A stretch of 64,000 nucleotides of DNA from Lactuca virosa (GCA_928212115.1 CAKMRJ010005745.1:103280299-103344298); one strand, 5' to 3'. Counted from the stretch's first letter, positions 20,918 through 32,829 are shown. Numbers and translations are program-made. Notes: generated by a model from the sequence alone, not told the origin.

Positions 20918-23303
20918 GTACGTTCTCCTTTATCTTCATGTATTAAATTGATCAATTTATGTGTGAATATTGATGATCGTGTCAGGAATTATGCTTCAGT
21001 GATTATTTCGTAAATAAAAACGTTTCGATGATTATAATCGATTTCTGTTATTGTTTTAATATTGATTAGCTGCATTTTTAATTGATTAACAGATCTCCGA
21101 ATTCCGATCATCTGATCTTTCAATTTCGACTTATTTCTCTTGATTTGTCAGCAAATTTTCGTTAGTTTCTCCGTTGCATTAGAGATGTGTTTATATCTGG
21201 CTTTGAATACACATGCATGTGAAATAATTTCGATTTTATATAATTTCTGACTACTTGTTTCGATTTTCATCTTTAATATGTTTGATTCAAGGATGCTAAA
21301 AGAAAAACTCGTAAACCACAATCAAGATTAATAATCGTTAGTCACAAATAAATAATTTGAAAATGAATATTTTCCAAAAAAAGAATATTTAACTTTTTAT
21401 GCAAACCAAAATAAGAAACTTTTATATTTTGCTTCTGAAATCAGAAAGAGGTTGTTATAAAGATGACGTTTTGTGTTTTACTACTTCTTTAAGTGATGCA
21501 AAAGTGATTATATTCTATCTTTCACAAACGGAAATTTTCTAAAATATCTTCAAAATAAAGTCATAATATCCATTTTTCCTTTCAAATTCGTCGATATTTA
21601 GTGAGGTGTTGTTCATCCTTATATTGATTTTTTTCAAATAACCAGAATATAGTTATGTTTTCAAGTCCAATTGAATAGAGAACCAAAATTTGATGCTTCT
21701 GTGTAGCGAGTTGTACTTTGTGCATGTATGGTTTTATAATCTAATAGTAATAAGACAAAGCTTTGAGTTTGTAAATAATATAAGTTTATGAAAATAGTAC
21801 AACTCAAAAGATGGTTTTTGAATTTCATCACCTTCACCTAATAAAGGTTTGAACGTTACGATTTCTACACGTAAATAAAATAGTTCATGGGACATGTGTC
21901 TTTCTTCAGGTTTGATGCTTTTGGCGTTTAATTTGCTTCATATGCAATTATGCATCTCTTCTTGTTGCACGTCGCTAACATGAACCCCATTCAACATAAA
22001 TAGCTACGTTTTTTTTATATAAATGTTCGGTAAAATGTAAAATTACATAATTTATGAATTATCAAAAACACCTCATTTTTTTTAAAATAATTAAGTCAAT
22101 TTGTAAAATTATAAAAGAACTAGGTGTAAAACTTGTGTATTATACGGATTGATTAAAAAAAATCAAAATTTTAAAATATAAACATTAAGTATTTTTTTAA
22201 ATAAAATTTTGAAATAAGGAAAGAAAAAACGTATTAATTACAATTACTATCATATTTATTACATTTAATACTTTGCATATATAAGTATTATGTGACTTTT
22301 TAATTTAAAAAATTAAAAAAACTTAGAAATTGACACGTGGATATTATTTAATTTCTAAAATATCATAAAATGACAAATGTCAAAACTAATAAGAGATTGA
22401 CATGTGGCAAAATGGATCTTCATTTATTATAGTTGATTTTTTGTTAAACTATATTTGGAGTAACTTTTAGATTTATAGTTTTTTATCTTAGCTAAAAGTT
22501 AGAAGCACCTAATGTCACACCCATTTTTTTTTTTGAATTTTTTTTATATAAAAGCTAAAATCTAAAAACTCCCAAAAATAACTAAATATATTTCTACTTC
22601 TACTAATGTTTCAAACCACTTGGTATATATATATATGCCCTAAGTGTTTATGAAGTTCAAATCTTTAACCAAAATAGTATATATTACCCCCACCCCACCC
22701 CCCCCCCCCCCTCTCCCCAACACCACTAGTGGGCCCACCCTCTTTAACTCTTAAATAAGTTTATTTTTTTAAAAATAACTAAATATATTTCTCGAGGTGT
22801 CAAACCACTTATCATAACAACATATGTTTTACCAAGATTTCTAACCGTGGATAATGTCAATAACTGAACATACATTATAACATTAACATGTCTAAACATA
22901 CATATTTTCATTTATAAATATATACCAATACTATTTAGAGTGTTCATAAGTAAAAATCTTTTTTGGATCCACCATCGGCGTGTTGTATATCTCATATACG
23001 TCTGTTTGTCTAGTTAAATTAATTAATCTCTATTTGGAGTTTTACAAAACATTCTAACCTTTTTTATATGTACATAATTAATGTTCAAAAGAGTAGCTGA
23101 TTTTATTAACCATACCTTGTTTTCAACAAACTTGAGGCAAAAAACGTATAATCTTACACGTAACTCTAACATTCAAGTTGTCCATCATTTTGCCTAACAA
23201 TATAATATAACCACCTACTTGAGCCAGACTTTTTTTGGGTTGAGTTTACATGTATTTCGAATTCAGCCATTAATTAAACTAATTTATAATCAATTACTTA
23301 CAG
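20918..23303 (+). other. FAD2: FAD2 5'-UTR intron (2386 bp)
   Basis: Donor GTACGT at 20918 and acceptor ATTACTTACAG ending 23303, eight bases before the ATG at 23312. The intron is strongly AT-rich, carries a minus-strand Helitron (22120-22436), a C run (22698-22711) and a short TA repeat near 22626. FAD2 leader introns in several plants are known to raise expression. No other gene is seen in this interval. Confidence 0.72.
22120..22436 (-). mobile_element. Small non-autonomous Helitron in the FAD2 intron
   Basis: On the minus strand it begins TCAACTATAATAAATGAAGA and ends with a CCGTATAATACAC stem-like segment, TTTTACAC and CTAG, followed by T. Helitrons start TC, end CTRR after a short hairpin and insert between A and T. 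The copy at 33601-33888 shares both ends and internal phrases (AATAAATGAA, TGTCATTTT, CTTGTCAATTTCT-like). No coding capacity. Confidence 0.65.
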
Positions 23304-23311
23304 ATTAAATC

Positions 23312-24442
23312 ATGGGAGCAGGAAGGCAGATGCCAGCTGTCAGCAAAACCAACAACCCTCTCGACAGAGTCCCCTCCACAAAACCACCGTTCACCGTCGG
23401 CGACATAAAAAAAGCCATCCCTCCCCACTGTTTCAACCGCTCACTTCTCCGGTCCTTCTCCTACGTGGCATACGACCTCACCGCCGCCTTCCTCCTCTAC
23501 CACCTCACCACCTACTTCCACCTTCTCCCACCTCCCATCTCCGCCATCGCCTGGCCGGTGTACTGGGCAGCACAAGGTTGTGTCCTCACCGGAGTTTGGG
23601 TCATCGCCCACGAATGCGGCCACCACGCGTTTAGCGACCACCAATGGATCGACGACACAGTCGGCCTCATCCTCCATTCGGCTCTCCTCGTCCCGTACTT
23701 CTCATGGAAATACAGCCACCGCCGCCACCACTCCAACACCGCATCCCTAGAACGCGACGAGGTTTTCGTCCCAAAACCGAAATCAAAATTATCATGGTAC
23801 GCGAAATACCTAAACTACCCTCCCGGACGTGTCATAACTCTTCTCACTACCCTCACCCTAGGCTGGCCATTATACCTAGCTTTCAACGTCTCCGGTAGAC
23901 CCTACGATCGTTTCGCGTGCCACTTCGCTCCAAACAGCCCTATTTTCAACACCCGTGAACGTCTCCAAATTTGGATATCCGACGGGGGTATTATCGTCAT
24001 TTCATATCTACTATACCGTATCGCGTTGCTTAAAGGTCTCACGTGGGTGATTTGTGTGTATGGTGTTCCATTGCTTGTTGTGAACGGGTTTCTTGTTATG
24101 ATCACGTATCTTCAACATACACACCCTTCGTTGCCTCATTATGATGATTCGGAGTGGGATTGGTTGAGGGGGGCTTTGGCAACGGTGGATCGTGACTATG
24201 GTGTGCTTAATAAGGTGTTTCATAATATAACGGATACTCATGTGGTGCACCATTTGTTTTCTACAATGCCTCATTATTATGCAATGGAAGCAACGAAAGC
24301 TGTGAAGCCTGTTCTTGGGGAGTATTATCGGTTTGATGATACACCGTTTTTTGTGGCGATGTGGAGAGAGGCGAAGGAGTGTTTGTATGTGGAGCCGGAG
24401 GGGAAGAAAGGAGGTGTGTTTTGGTACATGAATAAGTACTGA
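23312..24442 (+). CDS. FAD2: FAD2-type omega-6 (delta-12) fatty acid desaturase
   Basis: Intact 376-residue membrane di-iron enzyme; family members are usually about 380 residues. FAD2 converts oleate to linoleate on ER phosphatidylcholine using cytochrome b5. Three histidine boxes bind the iron pair: HECGHH (100-105), HRRHH (136-140) and HVVHH (310-314). Hydrophobic membrane segments lie at about 51-75, 80-98, 115-130, 176-192, 224-240 and 245-266. Highly conserved stretches include YFSWKYS, WPLYLAFNVSGRPYD and LQHTHPSLPHYD. The C-terminal YMNKY fits the aromatic ER-retrieval pattern. The start MGAGRQM matches the family N terminus, and a splice acceptor lies eight bases upstream. Most residues match ordinary delta-12 desaturases, so that activity is likely. 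Asteraceae also have diverged FAD2 acetylenases, epoxygenases and conjugases, and the Val in box 3 (commonly Ala) keeps those possible. This is the only clear host gene here. Confidence 0.93.
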   Translation: MGAGRQMPAVSKTNNPLDRVPSTKPPFTVGDIKKAIPPHCFNRSLLRSFSYVAYDLTAAFLLYHLTTYFHLLPPPISAIAWPVYWAAQGCVLTGVWVIAHECGHHAFSDHQWIDDTVGLILHSALLVPYFSWKYSHRRHHSNTASLERDEVFVPKPKSKLSWYAKYLNYPPGRVITLLTTLTLGWPLYLAFNVSGRPYDRFACHFAPNSPIFNTRERLQIWISDGGIIVISYLLYRIALLKGLTWVICVYGVPLLVVNGFLVMITYLQHTHPSLPHYDDSEWDWLRGALATVDRDYGVLNKVFHNITDTHVVHHLFSTMPHYYAMEATKAVKPVLGEYYRFDDTPFFVAMWREAKECLYVEPEGKKGGVFWYMNKY

Positions 24443-24610
24443 TGATCTGGATCGAAGTACGAGTACTTTGAGTTATGGTTTTTTTGGTCGTGTTTCATGT
24501 TTTAAGTGATGTAGGTGTTATGTAGTATGTAAGATCTATGTGTATGGTTGTTGTGAAATCTAGTAATGTTGTTATTAGTTTCAATATATCAAGAACTTTG
24601 TGTGTCTAAC
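24443..24610 (+). other. FAD2: FAD2 3' UTR (approximate)
   Basis: T/G-rich sequence after the TGA (24440-24442), typical of a plant 3' UTR, with TTGTTATTAGTTTCAATATA near 24570-24590 as a plausible polyadenylation region. The end is a guess from composition. Confidence 0.4.
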
Positions 24611-25489
24611 ATGGTAATTATTGGCAAGTCTCATTAGACCTTTGGGTCTCAAGAGACATGTTCGATAAGAAATGAACAAGTTAACATCACACGATACAAA
24701 ATTTAAACAGATATAAGGTTCAAGTGAAGATCTTTCAACTAATTTAATGTTTCAATCTTACATGATATATTTGTTAATTATAGGTTTGAGACTATATTAA
24801 TTAAGACCATAGAGCTTGTTAGTTCTAGGTGTGATGCCTGTTATATAGTGCGATATATTACGACCGGGCATAGATGACATAATATTAGAAATAGTCTAGA
24901 GACTAAGGGGCATGTTGGAATCTAGTATTTAAGTCTATATTTGGTATATTAGCTGAAAGTTACGGATTAGATGATAAAAAATTACATTTGGTAAAAACAA
25001 GTTGATATACTATAGCTAAAATATAGTAAAATAACATAAAAAAGATAGGTTTAATATTGGGTTTTTTATAATTAATAAATTGTATATTTGAAAAAAAAAA
25101 AAAACTCAGATAAATTTGTTAAACACTAGTCTATAAGTAGTTTTAGGTTATTTTTTGCTTTGTCAAACATAACAACTTAGATAAATTTAAAATAAAATAA
25201 AATAATATAAAATAAAAGTTCGACACATCCATCTTTGTATATGTTTGAGGATTATGTCTCTTTTAATGGTTCATTTAAAGGAAAAGGTGACACCCAGTAT
25301 ATCTTATGAATATCTTTAAATATTTGCGATGGATGTGGTAGGATCAATTAAAGAAAAGTCAAAAAGGAAGAAAGTGAGCGAATAAGGAGGTTGTGCTTCG
25401 AATTTTGAAGGGCTTTATGATATTTAGATTGAGCCACAAAAGTTGGCATATTGAATCCACTCCGGTTTTTATAAGCCGTTCTCTTTTTA
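24611..25489. other. Intergenic, AT-rich, no gene
   Basis: No coding sequence. From about 25330 it contains the left part of a segment that recurs, diverged, at 27095-27220 (AGGAGGTTGTGCTTCGAATT and GAGCCACAAAAG match GAAGGTCTTGGACTTCAAAT and GAGCCACAAAAG). Confidence 0.55.
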
Positions 25490-26268
25490 TTATTATATAT
25501 ATATTAAAGCTGTGAGATGAATAGTATAGCTCGAATACTTTCTGGTCCTTTAATTTACATATCTGGTCCCTGTACTTCTTTAATTAATTTATTCATGTCC
25601 TTTTTGTTTGTGTTCCATTCAACTTCCCATTTTTTTGGCAGAATTGGTCCCTGTATTATTGTTGGAAGTTAGGAATACTAAATTTGGATGTTTTTTGGCA
25701 ACTTTGGTCATTATTCTTTACCCATTTTGACACTTTTGGTCTTTGCAATTAATATTTTTACACTTTTTTGGAACCTTTTAATATTTAAAGTTTGGCCACG
25801 GTCCATGTACTTCGTTAATTAATTTATTCATGTCTTTTTGTTTGTGTTCCATTCAACTTCCCATTTTTTTGGCAGAATTGGTCCCTGTATTATTGTTGGA
25901 AGTTAGGAATACTAAATTTGGATGTTTTTTGGCAACTTTGGTCGTTATTCTTTACCCATTTTAACACTTTTGGTCCTTGCAATCAATATTTTTACACTTT
26001 TTTGGAACCTTTTAATATTTAAAGTTTGGCCACAAAACTTTAACGGTTTGACAACTTTGATCCCTTTTCTAAAAAGTTGCTAATTCCTACCCCTTTAATT
26101 CTTTAGCCATTTTCACACTTCTGGTCCTTGCAGTCAAAACTTTTACATTTTTTGTCCTGGACAAAGCCCGGACTTTTCATCCTTGCACTTTCTATGTCTG
26201 TCATATTTATCAATTCGGAAACAACATTGAAAGCTTCTGGCCCCCGCGTAGCGGGGTAACCTTTCTAG
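25490..26268 (+). mobile_element. Non-autonomous Helitron with 235-bp internal duplication
   Basis: The right end has a perfect GC hairpin CCCCGC-GTA-GCGGGG (about 26242-26256), then TAACCTTT and CTAG (26265-26268) followed by T, a textbook Helitron 3' terminus. The left end near 25490 is not a clean TC, but is set within about 15 bp by comparison with the duplicated flank at 27240-27290, which lacks the insertion. Two tandem 235-bp copies (25565-25799 and 25800-26035) lie inside. No Rep/helicase gene. Confidence 0.68.
25565..26035 (+). repeat. Tandem duplication, 2 x 235 bp
   Basis: GGTCC-TGTACTTC-TTAATTAA starts at 25565 and again at 25800. The two copies are nearly identical through AAAGTTTGGCCAC, with single-base differences (for example GGTCATTATTC versus GGTCGTTATTC). 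Confidence 0.9.
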
Positions 26269-27537
26269 TTATAAAAAATAATAGACTCATAATCCAAATT
26301 TCACCTTTCTAAAAGCCCTTGACAATATAAATTAGAAAAAGTGAATAAAGTTTATGCTCGGCCTAACTTTTGTAAAATTTACGATAAACTACAAATTCTT
26401 CTAAAGGATTGTCAAAAGAAATATGGATTGGGCTGTGAATTTTAAACCGTTTTTGTCCATACGAACCAATTAGTGGCGGATCAAGAACGAAAATCCATGA
26501 GTTCCTTCATTTAGATATTTCGAAAAAAAATTGCAGACTTAATGAATCTGTCTATTACTCATAAAGGAGGTTGTTGCCCCCCCCCCCCCCCCCCCCCCAC
26601 TTCCTTCATTTCTTTCAGCCACCTAAGCACAATGTCATTTTCTTTTCACTCTCATGAACTTAGAAAATGATTCTCTCACTCGCTTTCTCACACTTCTTAT
26701 ATTTATTTTAAATAAATATGAAGCTTCGTTATATTGGATTGTATAAGTACAAAACATTGAAAGAAGAAAAAATGAAGTGGTGTGGATTTGATTCCTATGG
26801 TGGATCTTGCCACATATCCAGTAGTGCACCCCATTAAACATGCTTTTTTTACATAGTATATTTTTATATAGAAAGTTCATTGATTTTCAATTAATGCACC
26901 CATGATAATAGTAGTTTTACACCATGCACCACAGTTACAATAATCTCTGAATCCGACACTGCACACACCCGTCATCTCATGGTGTGGTGTTAGGGTACAT
27001 CGCTCGCTGCCACATCATCCCAATTCATGATGTTATGGATGTACTCACATAGGTCTCATATATGCATGCATTTTGAATGGATATTGTGCTTTGGATGAAA
27101 GAAAAAGCTAAAATAGAAAAAGTAAGTCAATAAAGAAGGTCTTGGACTTCAAATTTTGGAGGGATTAATCATAGAGGGGTTTGAGCCACAAAAGGCGGCA
27201 TATCGAATTTAGTACACTTTCTATGATACATATTACATAGTTTATAGCTACGTACATACGTTTTCTTTCCTTTTTCATAGAATAATAATCTGATTCTCAA
27301 TTTCAACTTTTTGTAAGCCATTGACAACAATTGAATTAATTTTTTATGTTTGGTCAAACTTTAAAAGAAAATCTAAATTAAAAACAAAATGAAAATGAAA
27401 ATTTTATATTTTAAACGTTTTCAACTTTTATTCTCGAAGCCTCGAAAGCTTTTATAATAATATTATATGCATATCGTTTTCTTGTAATTATGAATCGGAT
27501 ATACATTATTTTGTTATAAATATGCCCGTCTACATTA
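26269..27537. other. Intergenic with duplicated segment and C run
   Basis: No coding sequence. 26271-26400 is the right part of the segment interrupted by the Helitron, and 27095-27370 is its uninterrupted, diverged second copy. A 22-base C run lies at 26577-26598. Confidence 0.6.
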
Positions 27538-27546
27538 ATATTTTTT

Positions 27547-27745
27547 GACAAAGATTGCAAATTTGGTCCCTGTGGTATGTCAAAACTAATATGTTTGGTC
27601 CAAAATGGGTTTGGGTTATAAGGATGGTCCAATAGTTTCTATTTGTTGCAAGTTTAGTCCAATGGCTTAAGAGCCATTACCAAGCTCCCGTTAATTTACC
27701 CATGCCCCTCTCACTTAAGGGTATTTTAATCCATTCATCTCTGTA
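27547..27745 (+). repeat. MULE left terminal inverted repeat
   Basis: Pairs with 33320-33536. Shared blocks include TCCCTGTGGTATGTCAAAAC, TTTGGTCCAAAATGGGTTTG, GGATGGTCCAATAGTTTCTA and CCCCTCTCACTTAAGGGTAT. Confidence 0.92.
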
Positions 27746-28147
27746 CCCGTTCCCGCTAAAGCTCAATAAAAGCAGTTCGTCTCCTCAATAAAGTAGATCG
27801 TCGTTGTTTAACCAAGATCAATAAAAGCCCTAGACACAAAATCTGTTATGTTAGTTAAGCTGCGATTTGTAGAGATTATCGGTGGATGAACATACCAATG
27901 TGGCACGTAAGGTTGTTAAACACACCCTTTAACCCCAAGGTTGTTTATGGTACGTAATTTTCCCTTTTTCATCTTTTGATTTCTTGATTTTTTTTTTGAA
28001 GTAACTCCACCTGAGGTGTTTTTTTCCTTGTTTTGAAGATGGACACCCAACATTGTTTACCATTAAGTTATACCATGGAGGTGAGTTCACTAAGTACCCT
28101 GATTTCCGTTACATTGACGAAACTGTAAAATATGTTGACATGGTAGA

Positions 28148-28317
28148 TAGGGGTGAGCAAAAACCGAACCGCAAACCGAAAAAACCGCATAAACCGAAAC
28201 CGAAAAACCGAAACCGAAATAGAAACCGACGGTGCGGTTTTTAGTTTTGCAAAAACCGAAAATGTTCGGTGCGGTGCGGATTCTAGTCTTGCAAAAACCG
28301 CAAAAAACCGAACCGCA

Positions 28318-28386
<69 letters not shown>

Positions 28387-29127
28387 GTGTTAATATTTGT
28401 AAGAACGAAGAACTCATGACAATTAAAACTTTCTATAAATACAAATATCTATCTTATCAGATGATGATTGTATATTTTTAAGCATACATTCAATGATATT
28501 TACTTGAACAAATAATGTTTATGACATTTTTCAACATTTAAATATAAAGAGTACTACTGATGATAATATCATGTTGATGAATACATTAATTGATATTATT
28601 ATATGTACCTGTTAAACAAATATTATATTTACTTCGTATTATATTCAAACATTAGAAGCATGTTTGATTAATGGTTATGACATTTGATTTCAAACCAAGA
28701 GGTGATTATATCGATTCATCTCCAAGATATCAATTGTGCTTTCATTTTGTCAGCCTTATAAGAGCATTCTACATCGCCTTTGAGATAAAACTTTCACCAT
28801 TCTCACATTTTACATAAGAGAGTTAGGTCTATGGCTTCTAACCCACATTTTTTAGGAATCTCATGTTGGTGGGGATGAAAAATCTGGCGCTCCTCATCTA
28901 TATATAAAGTTTATCAATAAGTGATTAGCACACCTCATCCAAGTCAAAGTAACGCGCTGAGTTACCTGAGTTTTAGTAAAAACGCAAAACAAAAAAAAAC
29001 TGACAAAAAACCGCAAAAAAAAACCGAACCGCATAAAAACTGAACGGTGCGGTTTCTAAACTTCAAAAAACCGAAGTTGCGGTTTTCGGTTCGGTTTTGG
29101 CCAAAAACCGCACCATGCTCACCCCTA
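28148..29127. mobile_element. Non-autonomous hAT element in MULE exon 1
   Basis: Perfect 12-bp inverted ends TAGGGGTGAGCA and TGCTCACCCCTA. Identical 8-bp flanks ATGGTAGA at 28140-28147 and 29128-29135, as hAT elements produce. Removing the element and one flank makes the transposase N terminus continuous. Both subterminal regions are crowded with AAACCG words in opposite orientation (28165-28320 and 28980-29112), likely transposase-binding sites and a large potential hairpin. A TA repeat sits at 28321-28383. No transposase gene. Confidence 0.93.
28321..28383. repeat. TA dinucleotide microsatellite
   Basis: About 31 uninterrupted TA repeats inside the hAT element. They create a spurious Ile-Tyr ORF tail. 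Confidence 0.95.
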
Positions 29128-32100
29128 ATGGTAGATATATATGAGTTTTCAGTTCATGAGCACGATGCAATCATGAAAGGTTTTAGATATTGGGTTCCTC
29201 CTGTTATATACTACCATTTTCTTGTGCCTGGTGGAGACTTCCACTTTAGTCTTCGCCCTTTAGGAAATGATGAAGATGTTGCAAACTTTTCTCAATATGT
29301 CAGTGAGCACAAACTGATGAAGGTATACACAGAACATGGTGAAACAAGACTACTCACTTATTTCTTGAATCCTAAACCTGTTACCAAGGTTACCCTTGTA
29401 CAGTTAGATGAAGCACATGAGGATGTGCAACACATTGATGAAGCTCATGATGACCAATCAAAGGAAACACCTGTGATGACTACACCTATTGATAATTTAG
29501 TTGATGTGGTGCCCACTCAAGCAAACCAACCTGAAATCCAAGTCAATGAAATAGTTCAAGTCGTATCCTTATCACATGAATATAATAGGAGAAGGGTTAT
29601 AAGCAAGGATGGAGTGATGGCATCTTGCAGTAAGAAAATATACTTTGATGATATTTGTGAGACTGAGCAGATAGCCAAAGACTTTGTTGAGGCAACTACT
29701 GATTTTTATATTGGACTCTACCAAAAAATACTACAAAGCAATGTTGATGGAGTCAATGGCCCTGACATGCATGATGTCAATGAACCTCAGATGGATGAAG
29801 AAAACCAACATCAGATGAATGAAGAAAACCAACCTCAGATGAATGACTTTTGGGATTTTGACTATCAAATTGATGCTTGTGTCCAAGATGGAAGTGAAAA
29901 CCAACCTCAGTCTAACATGGATAGTAGTGGAAAACAAAATGTAAGTGAGGTTGAAAGTAAAGAAGGAAGTGAAACAGAGCAGGAAGATGATAGTGATGAT
30001 AGTGATTATTGGGTGGATGAAGATAATGTAATTGAAGATGTTGAAGTTGATATGAGGGATTTTAACATGATCATTGATACAGAAATAGAGTTCTTGGATA
30101 AAAGGGCTAGGAATCCTAGACAACATGAGAGTGATGAAGAGGCTGATGAGTTAGATGTCATTGACAATGATGCTTTTGATTCCATGGATGGGGATTCTGA
30201 TCAGGACAGGAACAGAAGAGCAATTTTGAAACAACTTAGTAAGGAAAAAAGTTGTTCTTTAGGTGAGGTTTATAAGTGTCATTTTAAAATAGGTCAAAAG
30301 TATAACAGGAAGCAGGAGTTGAAAGAGAAAATCAAAATGCATGCATTGGATACAAAAACGAATATTGCATTTAAAAAAATGACAAATGCAGATTGAAGGC
30401 AATATGTAATGGATTTGTGGCATTTACTAATGATGGAGTTGGTGGACCTACCCAACCTGAGAAAAGTAAAGGGAAAGGTAAAGGGAAAAGTAAAGGGAAA
30501 AGTAAAGAAAATGACAAACAAGGTGGGACAAGTCAGGATAAAGCAAATTCTTCTTGTCCTTGGATGTTACATGCCTCGAGGTCTACAGATGCAAGCAGTT
30601 GGTACATTAAAACATATGAAGACAAACACACTTGTATGAATACAAGGAAGGTGAGAGCTGCAACAGCAAAGTTTATGTCCAAACAAATTATGGATCAAGT
30701 AGAATCTAACCCTACTATCCTAGTTAAAGCTCTCCAAGAACAACTACAGAAGAAGTATGGAGTGGGTTTCTCAATTCATAAAGTTTTTAGAGCTAAAGCA
30801 GATGCAAAAAATATTGTAGTGGGTGATTACAAAAAACTGTATGAAGTTCTGAGAGACTATATCCTTGAGTTGCAGTCAACCAATCCTGATACCACAGTCA
30901 AATTAGAACTTGGAGATGTTTCAGAATCTAATTTGGTGAATTGCACTTCAAGATGTTTCAAAAGAATCTATGTTTGTCTAGGGGGGATGAAGAAGGGATT
31001 CAAAGCTTGTTTAAGAGATTTCTTGGGGTTAGATGGGGCTCATATGAAAGGCCCTTATCCAGGCCAGATCTTAACTGCAGTTGGATTAGATTCCAACAAT
31101 GACATATACCCACTTGCATATGCCATTGTAGAGATTGAAAACTGTGAAACTTGGAAGTGGTTCCTTGAATGTCTTGGTGATGACTTGGATCTACATGTTA
31201 TGTCTAATTTCACTTTTGTTACTGATAGACAAAAGGTAATGGTTGTTTATTTATTATTTTTAATGTTTATTTGTTAACCATGTGTAATTTGTTGTCAGGG
31301 TTTGCTACAAGCAGTTAGTCAACTGTTCCCATGTGCTGAGCATAGGTTCTGTCTCAGACATATACATGAGAACATGAAGAAACAATGGAGAACGAAGGAA
31401 TATAAAGATCACCTTTGGGATTGTGTCACAGCTACAATAGTGCCAGAGTTTAACCATTACATGCACCAATTCAGTTTATATGACAACTCAGCATATGAAT
31501 GGTTGAAGTCAATACCACCATAACATTGGGCAAAAAGTCATTTCACAGGTAAGCTGTTATGACCCTTTTACCCTTTACAACATAATGGATAAACTTCTAA
31601 CCTTTTATGACCACCACAACATTATGACACTTTTACCCTTTTCTATACAGGGAGAGCAACCACATACATGCTATTAAACAACCTTTGTGAGGTGTTTAAT
31701 GGCAAGCTGGTTGATGGGAGAGACAAACCAATTATTAGCTGCTTGGAGTTTATTAGGGAATATATGATGAAGAGGATATGCAATGTCCTCAAGGTCCAAC
31801 AGAGGTGTGTAGGCCCACTCACCCCAACAGCAACAAAGATCATGGAGAAGAATGAAGCAGCAACTACTCAGTACATTGCAGAATGGTGTGGTGATGAAAA
31901 ATACCAAGTCAAAGGCCCATGGAATGATCAACATGTTGTTGATATGCATGAAAGGGTATGCAACTGCAGGAAATGGGAATTAACAGGTATCCCTTGCAGA
32001 CATGTGATTTCTGTGTCGTATAACAAAGCAGATCATGGTGAGTGTGTACACGAGCTTCATACTTATGTCCACAACGTGCACTGGCTACAAACTTGGAAAA

Positions 32101-32420
32101 CTGCATATGGGTACAAGGTGGAACCAATTAAAGGTCGGGCACTGTGGCCTAGAAGTGAGTGTCCAATGCAGATCACACCTCCCCCACACCGTAATCAACC
32201 TGGGAGACCCAAGAGGAAGAGAAGGCAATCCATGGAGGAGAGAAGTCAAAGCAAGAGTTAGAGTCAGAGTCAAAGGTCATATGTTGGTCCCAGTGAGATT
32301 CATGGTCATGGCCCACATGGTAGTGGGAAACGAACAAGAAAGTTTGTTAGTGTGACTTGTAGTAAGTGTGGAAACAAAGGGCACAACTCCAGGACATGCA
32401 AAGGTCAGGGAGGGACTTGA

Positions 32421-32829
32421 TGGACTATGTTGGTTTTATCTTTTTGTTTGACTGTATTGAACAACTTTGGTTTGATTCCTAGATGTAGGATGTCTTTTGT
32501 TGCAATAACTTTGTTTTCAATTAACTTATGACATGTATTTTGAAGATGGTCATAGGTACTATGTCTTTAGTATGCGTTTGTGTTAACTACATATGGATGC
32601 ATTATATGTTATCTTTACAAGGTTATGTATGAACAACAGAACAAATCCATAATTGGTCAATAGATACCAAATTTTCATTACCATTAATTTGCATTACAAC
32701 AATGTTCTATATTTGCAAAAAACTACCTAAACCAGACACATATACCCCTATCCTATTACAAAAGATAACCATAATCAACCTGTGGACATACAACAAGAAC
32801 ACCAACACAACAACAACAAAAATCCAGCT
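32421..32829. other. Shared 3' region between the two MULE genes
   Basis: AT-rich, non-coding, between the transposase stop (32420) and the GRF gene stop (32830). It must hold both 3' UTRs if both genes were expressed. Confidence 0.6.

Larger units (their letters stand above)
28053..32420 (+). pseudogene. MuDR-type MULE transposase, broken
   Basis: Cut-and-paste transposase. The N-terminal PB1-like domain (TIKLYHGGEFTKYPDFRYID ... VPPVIYYHFLVPGGD) is split by a hAT element. An acidic linker, a MuDR-type DNA-binding segment (FKIGQKYNRKQELKEKIKMH) and a Lys/Gly run follow. The MULE DDE core begins LDGAHMKGPYPGQ, with the second Asp in FVTDRQKG and a Glu candidate in LLNNLCEVFN. Then come a SWIM zinc finger CNCRKWELTGIPCRHVI and a C-terminal knuckle CSKCGNKGHNSRTC ending at TGA 32418-32420. 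Introns: 31236-31298 and 31549-31650, both GT-AG. Damage: the start region reads TTG (28053) rather than ATG; one base is lost at about 30393-30394; TAA at 31521-31523; TAG at 32259-32261. The reading frame is otherwise well kept, so inactivation is not ancient. Confidence 0.92.

Noticed and set aside
23441..24274. Minus-strand and alternate-frame ORFs over FAD2
   Set aside because: Shadows of the conserved desaturase frame caused by its C-rich third positions.
28153..28386. ORF ending in a long Ile-Tyr run
   Set aside because: It reads through the AAACCG words and TA microsatellite of a hAT element; no protein character.
29731..30126. 131-residue minus-strand ORF opposite the MULE transposase
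   Set aside because: Hydrophobic shadow of the Asp/Glu-rich transposase linker.
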